Assembly (NCBI GenBank): GCA_012719645.1
Contig: JAAXZX010000060.1
Span: forward strand, 1-53,386
Origin: Clostridiaceae bacterium
GTDB lineage: Bacteria; Bacillota; Clostridia; DSM-8532
Direction: 5' to 3'
Length of the DNA stretch: 53,386 nt
Part shown: piece by piece, positions 15,178 through 25,333 of the stretch
Layout: each line of letters starts with the position of its first letter
Numbering within the stretch: position 1 is the stretch's first letter
Translations under genes and position numbers: made by a program
The notes under the pieces: model-generated
Told to the model about the DNA's origin: nothing
Databases searched by the model: none
Seen by the model: the letters and a program-made list of their open reading frames with translations, nothing else

Positions 15178-18100
15178 TTACAAATCGCCGCAGATTATCA
15201 AAAGCCTTTTGAGCATAACGACCAATTCGCCATACGTTATGTTTTGGTCAGGATTGAGATAACCGGTCTGGTTTTCCTGCACCACGCCATTTTCAATGGC
15301 AAATCTTACCGCATTGAGATAGCCGGATGATACCCTGTTCAGATCCCGGTAATACGACCAGGCAGATGGGTTATCCGGATTGGCAGGCAGCTTCGTCCTG
15401 AACCTGTAATAGGAAATCAGGAGACTTATCGCCTGGTCCTTCCGGGCATAGCCGTCGGAGATATCAGTGGCGCTTTGGATAATCCCGCTCCTGGCAGCCA
15501 TTGTCAGGAAGTTGTTGTTGTCATAGGAGGCGCCCGCCAGGTCCAGGAGAAGCTTTACCAGGTCTTTCTGCTTCACCGGGTCCGAATGGCGGAAAGGCTT
15601 GTTCTCAATTGACGGAAGCCTGTGGACAGCCTGGATCGCTTTCAGGCTTTCTTCCACATCCCGGGGAACAGTACCCGCCTGGGCCACACCGCGGGTAGCG
15701 GCGGCCATGACGCCGGGTCTTGTCATTTCGCCGGAGACCTTGCCATTGGCATAGTCGGCAACCGTATTCTGCGCAATCCATGACCTGCTCCTTAAGTCAT
15801 AGAGATATGTCCCGATCTCACCTGCCCTGTAGCTGGCCAGGTTTGCAACCGGGAAGCCGACAAGGATTGGCCGCACGAGGCTGGCAAAAGAACGTCCTGT
15901 GGCTGCTGGCCCTATCATGAATTCGGTGATCGGGGCTACAAGGTTCAGGTTGGATGGAGCCGTGTACCCTGTCGCAGGCGACACCACCTCGAGCCTCAGG
16001 GTGAAATTGCTGTCCATGGCCTTCATCCTGAAGTATTCGTCGGTCTGCAGTGTTTGGGGAAGGATAACCAAATCGTTGGACGGAAGCTGGATATAAAGTT
16101 CCTTCCTGAGTTCCGATAGCGTATCGATCAAAACTGCTCCCAGCTCAAGCCTTATGGTCTGTACCTTTGCCGGCGGCCTTGAAAGATCGATCTTAACGGT
16201 GTAGCCGTGCATGGCCCGTACCTGTTCAGCCATCCTGTGGGCATTGATCCCTGTGGAACTTGCCGTCCACACCCCGCCGACAACCTTTGGCGATATCACC
16301 AGGACATCACCTGTCGGTACGTCCTCAAGGTCGTAACTCGAGTCATAATCATCCCTGCTCTTGCTGGTAATAACCATTATGGTCCTTGTGGGTTCGGATA
16401 TAAGCGTGGTCTCATTGTCGCGGGCATAGAGCCTTGCATAATAGCGCCTGTTGGAGATAAGCGATGCAACCCTATATGTATCAGCCGTCACCTCAAAGCG
16501 CCGCGCCCCGGTAAAGCTGCTGTTGTCGGCGAATTCAAGGATGTAGGTATACCCCGGCCGGGATACCCATACATAGGCGATGCTGTTCTGGGTAACACCG
16601 TCAGGCGCTGTGCTGACCCCGAACCCGGTGGGCGGCGGAGGCGGGCTGTAGGCTTCTGTCCTGATAATTACGGGATTTGAGAATACTGATTCTTTGCCCG
16701 TTGCAGGATTTATGGTCTTAATCCATATACAGTACAGGGTATCGGGCTGAAGGCCGGTAAGCCTGTAATATGAAGTTTCGGCCAGTTCAGCGGCGGTCAC
16801 GGTTACCGAGATTTTGGCAGATTCCAGGTTTTCCTCGGTGCCGCAGCGTATTTCGTAGTCCATGCCCGGAATAACATCCCAGAACAGATCGACAAAGTTT
16901 GTCCCGACTATCCAGCTCACGTAATCAGGAGCGGTCGGGGTTACGGGATTGACGACCTCCGGCGAGCTTGTGTTGATAATGATGGGATCGGAAGGATATG
17001 AAGATATCCCGTCATTGTTTTCAACAGTTACCCATACGATATATGCCGTATTCTCCAGGAGCCCCGTTATATCAAACCTGATCGTCTGGTCCGCGTTCTC
17101 AGGTATGTCCGGAATGACGGTTCCCGGCAGGGTCGTGGCAAAACTTCCGAGTTCCCCGCTCAGGTCCCGGTAGCTTATATTTGGGTGGCCGAGGATCTCC
17201 ACGGCGTACTGGTATCTTATCAGGTGGGGGATTACTCTCCAGCCTGGCTCATAATTGATGATTTTCTTCTCCAGTTGCTGGAATTCCTCGTCGGTTCCTT
17301 CAAACAACGATATGTCAAACCAGCGGTTATCCTTGAAATAGGCCTCCCAGCGCTTTTTAAGGATAAGCGTGGCGCTGTTTTCGGTGATGCTGTCCTTATC
17401 CACCCCGAAAGGCGGGGCTGAAGGAGCCTCGGGAATCCTGTCGGTACCGGCGTCAGGCTTTGTAATGATGACCTTGACCGAATCCTTTGAAACAAAGGCC
17501 TTGGGGGTGGTAACCACCAGTCCTCCTCTTCTTTCTTCCACCAGGTAATACTTCTTGGCCCGGATCACAAAATAATAGATGGAGCGGGATTGAAGGCCGG
17601 TCAGATCGTACCTGTACCCCAGGATCGAACGCCCGGGAGTCGGGTTTTTCGACTTTATTTCGTTAGCCCTGCCCATGCTGATATCCGAGGCTATCTTGAA
17701 CTCGTCGGGGGGCGACTCCACATAACGGATGTCATCCACGAGATAAATATCGTAGACAATGTCCCTGTCGATGAATTCATCCCCTACCCCTTCGCCGTTG
17801 TAGGGCACCTTCCACATGACCGTAGCGCCGTGGGATGTCAGCAGTTCATCATAATACAGTTCTGCCTCGGGGAAACTGTCCACAATCTCAGGAGCCTCGG
17901 GAATTCGGGGGATTATTTCCTTAAGTTCCACCCTCGTTCCCGAATCGAAATAGATATCGCCCTGGCTGATGTCCGCGGAGCGTGCATAGGCTACAACACT
18001 GAATTTGTAAGGGGTTGTGTCGCCCTTTGGTATGATTACCCGGTAACTGGTCATGTTGGGCAGGATATACTGGGCAGGGTTATCGTCGTTATCGTGGCTG

Positions 18101-19041
18101 TAGCGGTACAGGATATAGTCGATCCTGGCAACCTTGAATTCATCTTCGTCCAGGACGATGGGGTCCCACGAGAGATCCCATATGGCGTCACCCTCAGGGG
18201 TATATCCGACCCTGCTTACCCTGAGCAGGATACTGGTGTTCACGCGGATTACGGGTATCCTGTCAGATGATACCGCTGTAACATCACTGTCCGGAATGGG
18301 TATTACCTTGATGGAATACCTTCTTCCGGGACGGGCCCCCGTATAGGTGAATTCCAGTTTCCGCTCGGTGGTGTTTATGGTTACCGGGGGAGAACCAGGC
18401 TCACCGATCCTGGACCCTATGATGCGTTCAGTATGGGAAATGCTTCCGATGGCATCCCCGCTGATATCGGAAATCAGTATTTCATAATCAATACGCCCGT
18501 CGGCATCCCATACATCATCCCAAATAATCCTGATATTATTGGTGCCCGGCACCAGTTTTGCCTCAACCCGGACCCCGGTGAGGAATTTTATGAGGTTCGA
18601 TCTTAGCGATAAAATGCGGCCGCTCCTATCCGGAACCATACAGGACGCAGTAAGGTGGGATTCATAGATATGGCCCGGTTTCAGCGTATTTGTGCTGGTT
18701 TCCGCGTCATACCTGTCATTCACGGTCAGGTTCCTCTGGCTTCCGGGCATTGGGATCTGCAATGCGTTTGCGATGCGTCTCCCGGTTCCATATTCAATCT
18801 CATTGAAGGTGGCTGTTATCAGTTCTTCATACGCTCCCGCGGGAAAGCCGTCATGCTGCCATGAAAGGGTTGCAAACCATTCCTCGTTTTCGTCGTAGCC
18901 AATGGCATCCACCTTGTAGTTCCTGGGTGTATTGGCGAGTTCAGTCTGACCAAATGCCACGTTCCCGGCATATACGCCCAGCAGCATAACCAGGACCATT
19001 AACCGTGAAATATTCTTAATCAGCACAGACCGTTTTCTCAT
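15178..19041 (-). CDS. Large secreted fibronectin-III-like protein with SLH-like C-terminus
   Basis: A 1287-residue exported protein. A signal peptide occupies about residues 1-31. Five to six fibronectin-III-like modules follow (roughly 155-255, 265-375, 385-525, 545-690, 700-800, 805-895), recognised by repeating LxWD...Y-I-I and TGLxxxTxYxxxxxA strands (for example DLTGLQSRSIYYFVI, RLTGLQPDTLYCIWI). A non-Fn3 beta region (about 900-1130) and three SLH-like segments (about 1150-1287; ENGVVQ...YLNPDQNITYGELV) finish it, suggesting attachment to cell-wall polymer. It is the second of two related giant genes, 49 bases after the first, and lies upstream of murA. No catalytic domain; a structural or adhesive cell-surface role is inferred. 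Confidence 0.75.
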   Translation of the reverse strand: MRKRSVLIKNISRLMVLVMLLGVYAGNVAFGQTELANTPRNYKVDAIGYDENEEWFATLSWQHDGFPAGAYEELITATFNEIEYGTGRRIANALQIPMPGSQRNLTVNDRYDAETSTNTLKPGHIYESHLTASCMVPDRSGRILSLRSNLIKFLTGVRVEAKLVPGTNNIRIIWDDVWDADGRIDYEILISDISGDAIGSISHTERIIGSRIGEPGSPPVTINTTERKLEFTYTGARPGRRYSIKVIPIPDSDVTAVSSDRIPVIRVNTSILLRVSRVGYTPEGDAIWDLSWDPIVLDEDEFKVARIDYILYRYSHDNDDNPAQYILPNMTSYRVIIPKGDTTPYKFSVVAYARSADISQGDIYFDSGTRVELKEIIPRIPEAPEIVDSFPEAELYYDELLTSHGATVMWKVPYNGEGVGDEFIDRDIVYDIYLVDDIRYVESPPDEFKIASDISMGRANEIKSKNPTPGRSILGYRYDLTGLQSRSIYYFVIRAKKYYLVEERRGGLVVTTPKAFVSKDSVKVIITKPDAGTDRIPEAPSAPPFGVDKDSITENSATLILKKRWEAYFKDNRWFDISLFEGTDEEFQQLEKKIINYEPGWRVIPHLIRYQYAVEILGHPNISYRDLSGELGSFATTLPGTVIPDIPENADQTIRFDITGLLENTAYIVWVTVENNDGISSYPSDPIIINTSSPEVVNPVTPTAPDYVSWIVGTNFVDLFWDVIPGMDYEIRCGTEENLESAKISVTVTAAELAETSYYRLTGLQPDTLYCIWIKTINPATGKESVFSNPVIIRTEAYSPPPPPTGFGVSTAPDGVTQNSIAYVWVSRPGYTYILEFADNSSFTGARRFEVTADTYRVASLISNRRYYARLYARDNETTLISEPTRTIMVITSKSRDDYDSSYDLEDVPTGDVLVISPKVVGGVWTASSTGINAHRMAEQVRAMHGYTVKIDLSRPPAKVQTIRLELGAVLIDTLSELRKELYIQLPSNDLVILPQTLQTDEYFRMKAMDSNFTLRLEVVSPATGYTAPSNLNLVAPITEFMIGPAATGRSFASLVRPILVGFPVANLASYRAGEIGTYLYDLRSRSWIAQNTVADYANGKVSGEMTRPGVMAAATRGVAQAGTVPRDVEESLKAIQAVHRLPSIENKPFRHSDPVKQKDLVKLLLDLAGASYDNNNFLTMAARSGIIQSATDISDGYARKDQAISLLISYYRFRTKLPANPDNPSAWSYYRDLNRVSSGYLNAVRFAIENGVVQENQTGYLNPDQNITYGELVVMLKRLLIICGDL

Positions 19042-19090
19042 ACGCTTTCAGCTCCATTCAATGCTCCGCCGGGCAGACGCGGAACGCCGA

Positions 19091-22000
19091 CTATATCTCA
19101 CCGACCTCTTCAAGCACCTTTGATACCATGTCAAGCACCTGCCCTATGGTGCTTCTGCCTGTCGCGTCAAACCGGCTATTGTCCAGGGACGCAATGCCAA
19201 GATCTATTCCGAGAACCACGTAGTGGTACAATCTTTTGTTTATCTGACCCGCATTGGATATAACTATGGTTTTGGAAGGCTGCAGCATGGACGCGGGAAT
19301 TCCTGTCTTTTCGCAGTAGAGCAGGACCGCAAGGGATACCGAGCCCTGGTTTTCCATATAACCTGTCAGTTCTTTTACACTTATAATCTCTCCAATGCCA
19401 AGGACCATTACTTTCTGGTTCGGGGTAAGCCCCGTAAGTTCATTCTCACGCCCGGTCAGTACCGCATACAGCATTACCGCCTGCTGTCCCGTAATGGGAT
19501 TGCCCGGATAGATGGTAGTATTGCCGAATACCTTCGTAAGGTCGTATTTTCTTCCCAAAACATCAATTACGCCTTCGTAGGAGCTTCCCGGGCTTACAGA
19601 AACGCTGGGTCTGGCCAACACGGCATACTCTCCGGGAGCGTCGGCCCGGAACAGGACGTACTGCAGGACATAGCCCTTGGCGCCCCTGACCTCGCCCCAG
19701 CCTTTTGACGCGTGATAATTAACATACGGAACGATAATCCCTGTCGACGGTGTATATTCAACCTTTATCCCGATCTTTCCCGGAAAAGCATTTATGGGTT
19801 TGTTGACAATAATGCCGGTGGGAATCCCGCTGCCTCCGTCCAGGATATCTTTCAGGTACCAGGACAATTCTGTTTCTATGCTCCTGATTACCGAACCGAT
19901 CATATCCAACAGTTCGGTATGTGAACGGTAGCTGTACAGTTCCAATTGTTGCAGCACTTTGGTCATTTCCCTGTCAAATATCCCGTATTTGAAAGGACCC
20001 GACGCGTTCGGATTCTTCAGAATATCATGGATCATGGCAGCGATTTCGGCATAGGTATACCTGGAACCCACCGCGTATATGCTTACATCGTAAATCCGGG
20101 AAACCAGTTTCGCCTTGTCGGGAAGAGCCTGGGCGGATTTGGACAGCCTCTGTACGCGAACGCAAAACATGGCCTCTTTCGCCCCGCTGCCCAGCGCCTG
20201 GCGTTTCAGGTCGTCCAAGTCCACGCTTCCCCTGCTTAAGGTCAGTTCGGTGCCGGAAAGTTTCAGGTTCAACCGCGAATCATTGCTCTCGATGGTTTCC
20301 AGCACCTTCTGGGGTATCAGTATTTCAAAGCTTTCCGCATTGGCAAGCTCGCCTGAAAAATCTACGGTTATGGTCATGCCTGGCGAAGCCTGCAGCAGGG
20401 ACGATACCATATCACCCTTTATCAGTGCCCGCAGCTTTACCTGGCTTCTCGAATCCACCAGCCAGTACATCTTTTGCATAAGCTGGTCGGCGCGCATGTT
20501 GTATATATCCTGCAGATCGTCCTTCTTCCTGTCCCTGTCATAATCATCCTGGCTGAAGTCGGTGCGAATGCTGACAGGGCCAACCCTCAGCGATTCTCCT
20601 TCCCGGTCTCCAATGTTCTCCGCCCACAGCCTTATATAATACAGGGTGTTAGTGTCCAGTGGCCTGAGGATTTCATAGCCTCTTTCATCCATAACTGGTC
20701 TCCTGGAGATGCGGGCGTAATAGACATATTTATTTACGGCGTTATCCTTTACAAACGCGTTGGTCTTTTCCCTGTACAGTTCAATTTTCCAGCCCTCGGG
20801 CGTATCATACCAGAAGTGCACCAATCCGGACAGTTCCCTGTAGGCAGTTTCCTTCTCGCTTCGGAGTTCCAGGTGATACCTGTAAAGGTCCTCGCCCACC
20901 CAGCGTACCTCAATCTCGCGGAAGGTGTCCCTGGTTTTGGCCGGGATCGGCTCACCCGGTTCGTTGGTCCAATAACCTCCATTCTTGTTGAATACATACC
21001 ATACTTTGCCGGTCCTGTTGTACAGCCTGAAATCGTACTGGGTGTCGGACTCAAGGTTGTATACCCTGAAATAATAGGTTGTCCCGCTCTTCACAACCGT
21101 GTACTGTGTGCGCAAAAGCTTCTTGTAAGCCGAATCAGGCTGTCCGTGCTTTTTCATGTAAACTTCCATGGAATCGGCATCTGCTGTTTGGAGTCCGAAT
21201 GAAACATTAAAGCCCACTTCCAGGTCCCTTACCGCTTCAAAGTATTCCGGCGCCTTTACCAGCCTTGTGGTGACAGGAAGCGTCACCCAGTCGCTCGGCT
21301 CACCTTGCCCGTCCTTCCGCACAGCCCGCAGGCTGAAGTAGTAAACCCTGTTGGGCTTCAGGAATCCTTGCCCTATGGGCATTATGATCTGGTTATTTTC
21401 ATCGATGCTGAAGCCGTAACCCTGGAGTATGCCGCCGGGATCGTCCGGATCGATGATTATCACATTCGTGTCAGGGTCTGCGATATTATTGTATATGTCG
21501 ATTAACAGCCTGTTGTATTCATTATTGACAAAGTCCCCGGTATTACCGTTGGTGGTGCATATAAGTTCATATACCACATCATCTTCCACACGCCTCCATG
21601 TCAGGTCCACCCTGGCATCGGTCACCCGCTCTTCCCCGTTTTCGTCCTTCGCTATTGCGAAATCGACAGGTGCGACGGGATTTCTGCCGGAATCATCAAC
21701 GTCTTCGGGTTCGATTTTGGGCGTGGTAAAAGACTTGATGGGAGAGAAATCGGACCACTCTATAGGATCGGCTCCGGGAGCAGGATCATCATACAGGTTA
21801 GCCTTTACCTTGATGTAATAGACCGTATTCGGTCTTATAGTGAAGGCATCTGAGGTCGTTATTGTAATATTCACCGGTGCCGTATCAACATAGTAGTTGA
21901 CATGATCCTTCTTTACCGTTTCTGTTTCATTTGCCGCGAAGGAAGGGGACCTGCTGATCAGGAACTCGTATTCCAGCCTGAGGCCGGTCAGCTTATCGGT

Positions 22001-24115
22001 ATAACGCTGCCAGTCCGTTCTCCCAAACAGGTGGTCAAGTTCAACCTGGATTCCTCTTATCTCAAGCTTCCCGCCAACTTCCTCGGTTATATCGGATACT
22101 CTCTCTATTACAGGCACGGGAACCGCTTTCCTGACATGGGGAAATGTCGTAAAGCTCACAATGGGTGAAAGGTAGGACAGCCTGATCCTCAGGGCATCCG
22201 AGACCCCGTCTGCCCATATGTCCTGGTTTATTGACACATTGTCATTATAGCGGGATGTAAAGACCTGCATATAGTAAATGGTATTCGGGACCAGGAAAGC
22301 CGGGTAATCCCCCTTGATGCCGTCCTCGTTGATGTCTGCGTCATTTTCGAAGGGAATGCCGGAATTTGCAGTGTAGTCCCAGAACAGTTTATCGCCGGGG
22401 ATTGGCTGTAAACCTTCCGTGGACGGGTCCATATCCACCACAAGCCGGTCCGGGTTCCTGGGATCCCAGGTCAGTTGCTTCTTACCTATAACCAGTATCC
22501 TTTTCTGCTTTACGGGCATATAGATCTCCAGGTTCTTCTGGCCAACTGTCCTTGTCTCTCCATCCTCAACGCCTGCATCAGGACGGTAGGTGCTGACTAA
22601 AATATGGTATGTGTACTCTATATCGTCTCCGTGGCTTCCATAACTTCCGTTTTTAAAAGCCTCCCACTGCCCGTTGCTGCGAAGCTGTTTCCAGGCCTGT
22701 GGCGCCTCAAATGACATACTCAGGTCGCTTACCAGGATCTTGTCCGTCTCCTGGGCGCCGCCGGTGTCAGTAATTGTAATATCCTTTTCACCCGATTCAA
22801 CAGCCGATGCCTCAATGCTCTTTGGAAGGGGCGGCGTCTCCACTACAATCTCGTCAAGGAAATTGGACCTGAGGCTCAATGAGGCTCCCAATGGGCGGTT
22901 GGAGTCCTTGTTGGGGTAAAAGACCACCGCGATATAGTCGCCCGTCCTGAAAGGTATTATCTCCCTTACCTTCCCGGCATAGGGATCGATCCATTTTATC
23001 TTTGGCCACAGGCTTATATCATGATAGATCTTGTTGGGGTCCGTTTCGTACTGTACCTGGTAGAAAAGTTCGGGATAATTTCCGTATTTTATCTCGTTGA
23101 ACTCCACCATTATCATTGTTTCATCAACTTTTTTCATGCTGAATTCTATGGGGGTATAGATGGAGTTCGACCTGTCAAACTGGATGCCCAGCCTGCTGAT
23201 ATCCCCGTTGCTGACCTGGAAATCGCTGCCTGTCTTCAGAATTGAAGGGGTAAGCATTTCATCCGGATCGGCAGTCCTTTTGAACGCCATCCTTATCCTG
23301 ACATTCTCATATTCCGTACCCGCATGGATGTTGTTGTCCTTGTCCAGTATGACCCATAACTGGTTTGTACCCGCGTCATATTGCCAGTCTTCAGGAGCGG
23401 CGCCCGGCACGTCCCAACTTATATTGCTGCTGTTGCGGATAATGGCGCTGCAGGTATACCTTTCCGTCGAACCCCGGCCCACATTCATGTCGATATGGAA
23501 CCGGACCTCATCTATTTGAGTATGCAGCATACTCCCAAGCGCGTTGCCATTGATAAGGCTGATTATGGAAACAACGCTGCCATGAACCTCACTGTAAATT
23601 GTGGGCATGTTCCAGGCAAGCCTTATCTTTGCATTGCGGCCGCTTACTATAGTCTGGCCCTCCACAAGCCTTTCCCTGTCAATAATGCTGTTGCTTTGCG
23701 CCATTACGCTGAAGGATTCCCCTGTGAAGGTAATGCCGGGAAGATAGTAGAAAAAAGCGTGCGCGTAAGGATTTGCATCACCGGCTTCCCTGAAGGCTTT
23801 TATACTGATGTCGTAAATATGGTCCTTCTCCAGTGCCACTGCCATCTTGACAGTACGGCTGGAGGAATCATATGTGAAGTTTTCCAGGTTTCTGAGCTGG
23901 CCATTTGGGTCATGCCATTCCATGACCACCTTCTCCGGTGATATATCGATTGGGAACGACATTTCATACAACCGCAGCGAGGTATTGTAGGTTACCGTAA
24001 CATTAAGATCCAGCTGCGCGCTCGCATATGTCAGACTGACCGAAGACATGGCCGATAGAACAAGAATAAAGGCCAACAGACAGGAAATAAACCTGTGAGA
24101 TACTCTTCTTTTCAT
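19091..24115 (-). CDS. Giant secreted fibronectin-III-like surface protein
   Basis: About 1674 residues from the ATG at 24115 (GGAGAG 7 bases upstream; a longer frame from 24145 has no site). Signal peptide ends near Ala 33 (SLTYASA). The body is a chain of fibronectin-III-like modules (about 330-1190) with the recurring phrase NTVYYIKVKA / NTLYYIRLWA / NRVYYFSLRA. After a lysine-rich linker (KKDDLQDIYN, near 1190) comes a region also found in the downstream paralogue (repeated I-P-x-x-V-L-E-T-I and L-S-G-T-E-L-T-L strands) and a final segment with SLH-like features (LGIDLGIASLDNSRFDATGRSTIG). Likely an exposed envelope protein. Function and ligand are unknown. Confidence 0.75.
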   Translation of the reverse strand: MKRRVSHRFISCLLAFILVLSAMSSVSLTYASAQLDLNVTVTYNTSLRLYEMSFPIDISPEKVVMEWHDPNGQLRNLENFTYDSSSRTVKMAVALEKDHIYDISIKAFREAGDANPYAHAFFYYLPGITFTGESFSVMAQSNSIIDRERLVEGQTIVSGRNAKIRLAWNMPTIYSEVHGSVVSIISLINGNALGSMLHTQIDEVRFHIDMNVGRGSTERYTCSAIIRNSSNISWDVPGAAPEDWQYDAGTNQLWVILDKDNNIHAGTEYENVRIRMAFKRTADPDEMLTPSILKTGSDFQVSNGDISRLGIQFDRSNSIYTPIEFSMKKVDETMIMVEFNEIKYGNYPELFYQVQYETDPNKIYHDISLWPKIKWIDPYAGKVREIIPFRTGDYIAVVFYPNKDSNRPLGASLSLRSNFLDEIVVETPPLPKSIEASAVESGEKDITITDTGGAQETDKILVSDLSMSFEAPQAWKQLRSNGQWEAFKNGSYGSHGDDIEYTYHILVSTYRPDAGVEDGETRTVGQKNLEIYMPVKQKRILVIGKKQLTWDPRNPDRLVVDMDPSTEGLQPIPGDKLFWDYTANSGIPFENDADINEDGIKGDYPAFLVPNTIYYMQVFTSRYNDNVSINQDIWADGVSDALRIRLSYLSPIVSFTTFPHVRKAVPVPVIERVSDITEEVGGKLEIRGIQVELDHLFGRTDWQRYTDKLTGLRLEYEFLISRSPSFAANETETVKKDHVNYYVDTAPVNITITTSDAFTIRPNTVYYIKVKANLYDDPAPGADPIEWSDFSPIKSFTTPKIEPEDVDDSGRNPVAPVDFAIAKDENGEERVTDARVDLTWRRVEDDVVYELICTTNGNTGDFVNNEYNRLLIDIYNNIADPDTNVIIIDPDDPGGILQGYGFSIDENNQIIMPIGQGFLKPNRVYYFSLRAVRKDGQGEPSDWVTLPVTTRLVKAPEYFEAVRDLEVGFNVSFGLQTADADSMEVYMKKHGQPDSAYKKLLRTQYTVVKSGTTYYFRVYNLESDTQYDFRLYNRTGKVWYVFNKNGGYWTNEPGEPIPAKTRDTFREIEVRWVGEDLYRYHLELRSEKETAYRELSGLVHFWYDTPEGWKIELYREKTNAFVKDNAVNKYVYYARISRRPVMDERGYEILRPLDTNTLYYIRLWAENIGDREGESLRVGPVSIRTDFSQDDYDRDRKKDDLQDIYNMRADQLMQKMYWLVDSRSQVKLRALIKGDMVSSLLQASPGMTITVDFSGELANAESFEILIPQKVLETIESNDSRLNLKLSGTELTLSRGSVDLDDLKRQALGSGAKEAMFCVRVQRLSKSAQALPDKAKLVSRIYDVSIYAVGSRYTYAEIAAMIHDILKNPNASGPFKYGIFDREMTKVLQQLELYSYRSHTELLDMIGSVIRSIETELSWYLKDILDGGSGIPTGIIVNKPINAFPGKIGIKVEYTPSTGIIVPYVNYHASKGWGEVRGAKGYVLQYVLFRADAPGEYAVLARPSVSVSPGSSYEGVIDVLGRKYDLTKVFGNTTIYPGNPITGQQAVMLYAVLTGRENELTGLTPNQKVMVLGIGEIISVKELTGYMENQGSVSLAVLLYCEKTGIPASMLQPSKTIVISNAGQINKRLYHYVVLGIDLGIASLDNSRFDATGRSTIGQVLDMVSKVLEEVGEI

Positions 24116-24295
24116 ATAAACTCTCCTCAGTGCATCCTTGTACATGCCGGTAAAAAGGCATAAACCGCCCTTCTATTATTTTATCGGAATAACAGGCCGG
24201 GCTTATTAAGCATAAATACCTGCACTGAAGCCCAAAATGAAGAGTTTCGCAGTGCTTTTCCGGTGTAAGCAAGTCCTACCTGCCGGGCACATGTT

Positions 24296-24305
24296 ATGCT
24301 ATAAT
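24296..24305 (+). promoter_or_regulatory. Extended -10 promoter of dnaD-dnaC
   Basis: TGCTATAAT, with the TG of an extended -10 and a perfect TATAAT at 24300-24305, about 30 bases before the dnaD ATG. No good -35 is present, which is normal for extended -10 promoters. Confidence 0.55.
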
Positions 24306-24334
24306 GGATTTACTGCTTGATCAAGGGGTGCGCT

Positions 24335-25333
24335 ATGCAGTTCGAAACGGTTAATGACATCCTGTTTTCGGATACATTGTTGCCTGATATCTTTATCAGC
24401 GATATCATGCCCAATCTCCCGTCCGATGCCGTAAAGGTTTACCTTTACTGCGTTTTCCTGAGCAAATACAGAAAGGAAGCGCGACCGGAGGACCTGGCCG
24501 CCAAGCTGGGGATGTCCGTGGAGTCAATCAACACCGCCTTTACCATGCTGGAGAAGGAAGGCCTCATAGTCAGAACCCCCGATATGATCTCGGTCCTTGA
24601 CCTCAAGGAACGCGAGGTCAGCAGGCTTTACCGCAAAAAGACCTCATCCGACGCCTTCGAGGCCGTCTCCCGCACATCCATGAATATCAGGCGGAGCCAG
24701 TGCGTGGATTCCATAAACAAGATGTTCTTCCAGGGGCTTATGGCGCCAAGCTGGTATACCTCCATCGACCACTGGTTTGAAACCTTCAGATTTGACGAGG
24801 ATGTCATGGTTGCACTTTTCAAATACTGCTACGACCGCAACGCCCTCAACGCCAAATACATAGAGAAGGTGGGCGCCACCTGGTCGTCCCGCGGCATCAC
24901 AAGCCATTGGGAACTGGAAAAATACATGGAGCTGATTGAGAAGGTCAGCGAACTGGGAAGGCAGATCGCAACGAGACTCAGGCTGAACAGGAAACTGACC
25001 TCCTACGAGGAGCGCTACCTGGAAACATGGGTGAACGAATACGGCTTTGGCATGGATATCATTGACCTGGCACTGGAAAAGACCACGGGAAAGACCAACC
25101 CCAATTTCAGATATATCCACGGTGTGCTCAAGGGATGGTACAGTGACGGGCTGAGGACTAAGGAGCAGATTCTGGCCGCGGCCCAGACAGCAGCGGCAAA
25201 GGACAGGAAAATGCCCGGAGAGGCCGTACCCCGCAGGAGCGATTTCATGCAGCGTTCCTATGACGACTCATTCTTCAGCAAACTTGACAACGTGTCAGTG
25301 AAAGGAAAGGACAAAGGCAATGGTCCGGATTAA
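24335..25333 (+). CDS. dnaD: DnaD-like replication initiation/restart protein
   Basis: A 332-residue DnaD-family protein. Residues about 30-110 form a winged-helix-like N-terminal domain (LAAKLGMSVESINTAFTML), and two DnaB_2/DnaD-type modules follow, ending in YIHGVLKGWYSDGL near 265-280, the family's W-Y-x-DG signature (typically YxxxIL-xW). It acts with DnaB and the DnaC/DnaI loader to open and load helicase at the origin. Start ATG at 24335 has AAGGGGTG 4 bases upstream; the TTG at 24317 is not supported. It overlaps dnaC by 14 bases, so they are co-expressed. Confidence 0.87.
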   Translation: MQFETVNDILFSDTLLPDIFISDIMPNLPSDAVKVYLYCVFLSKYRKEARPEDLAAKLGMSVESINTAFTMLEKEGLIVRTPDMISVLDLKEREVSRLYRKKTSSDAFEAVSRTSMNIRRSQCVDSINKMFFQGLMAPSWYTSIDHWFETFRFDEDVMVALFKYCYDRNALNAKYIEKVGATWSSRGITSHWELEKYMELIEKVSELGRQIATRLRLNRKLTSYEERYLETWVNEYGFGMDIIDLALEKTTGKTNPNFRYIHGVLKGWYSDGLRTKEQILAAAQTAAAKDRKMPGEAVPRRSDFMQRSYDDSFFSKLDNVSVKGKDKGNGPD

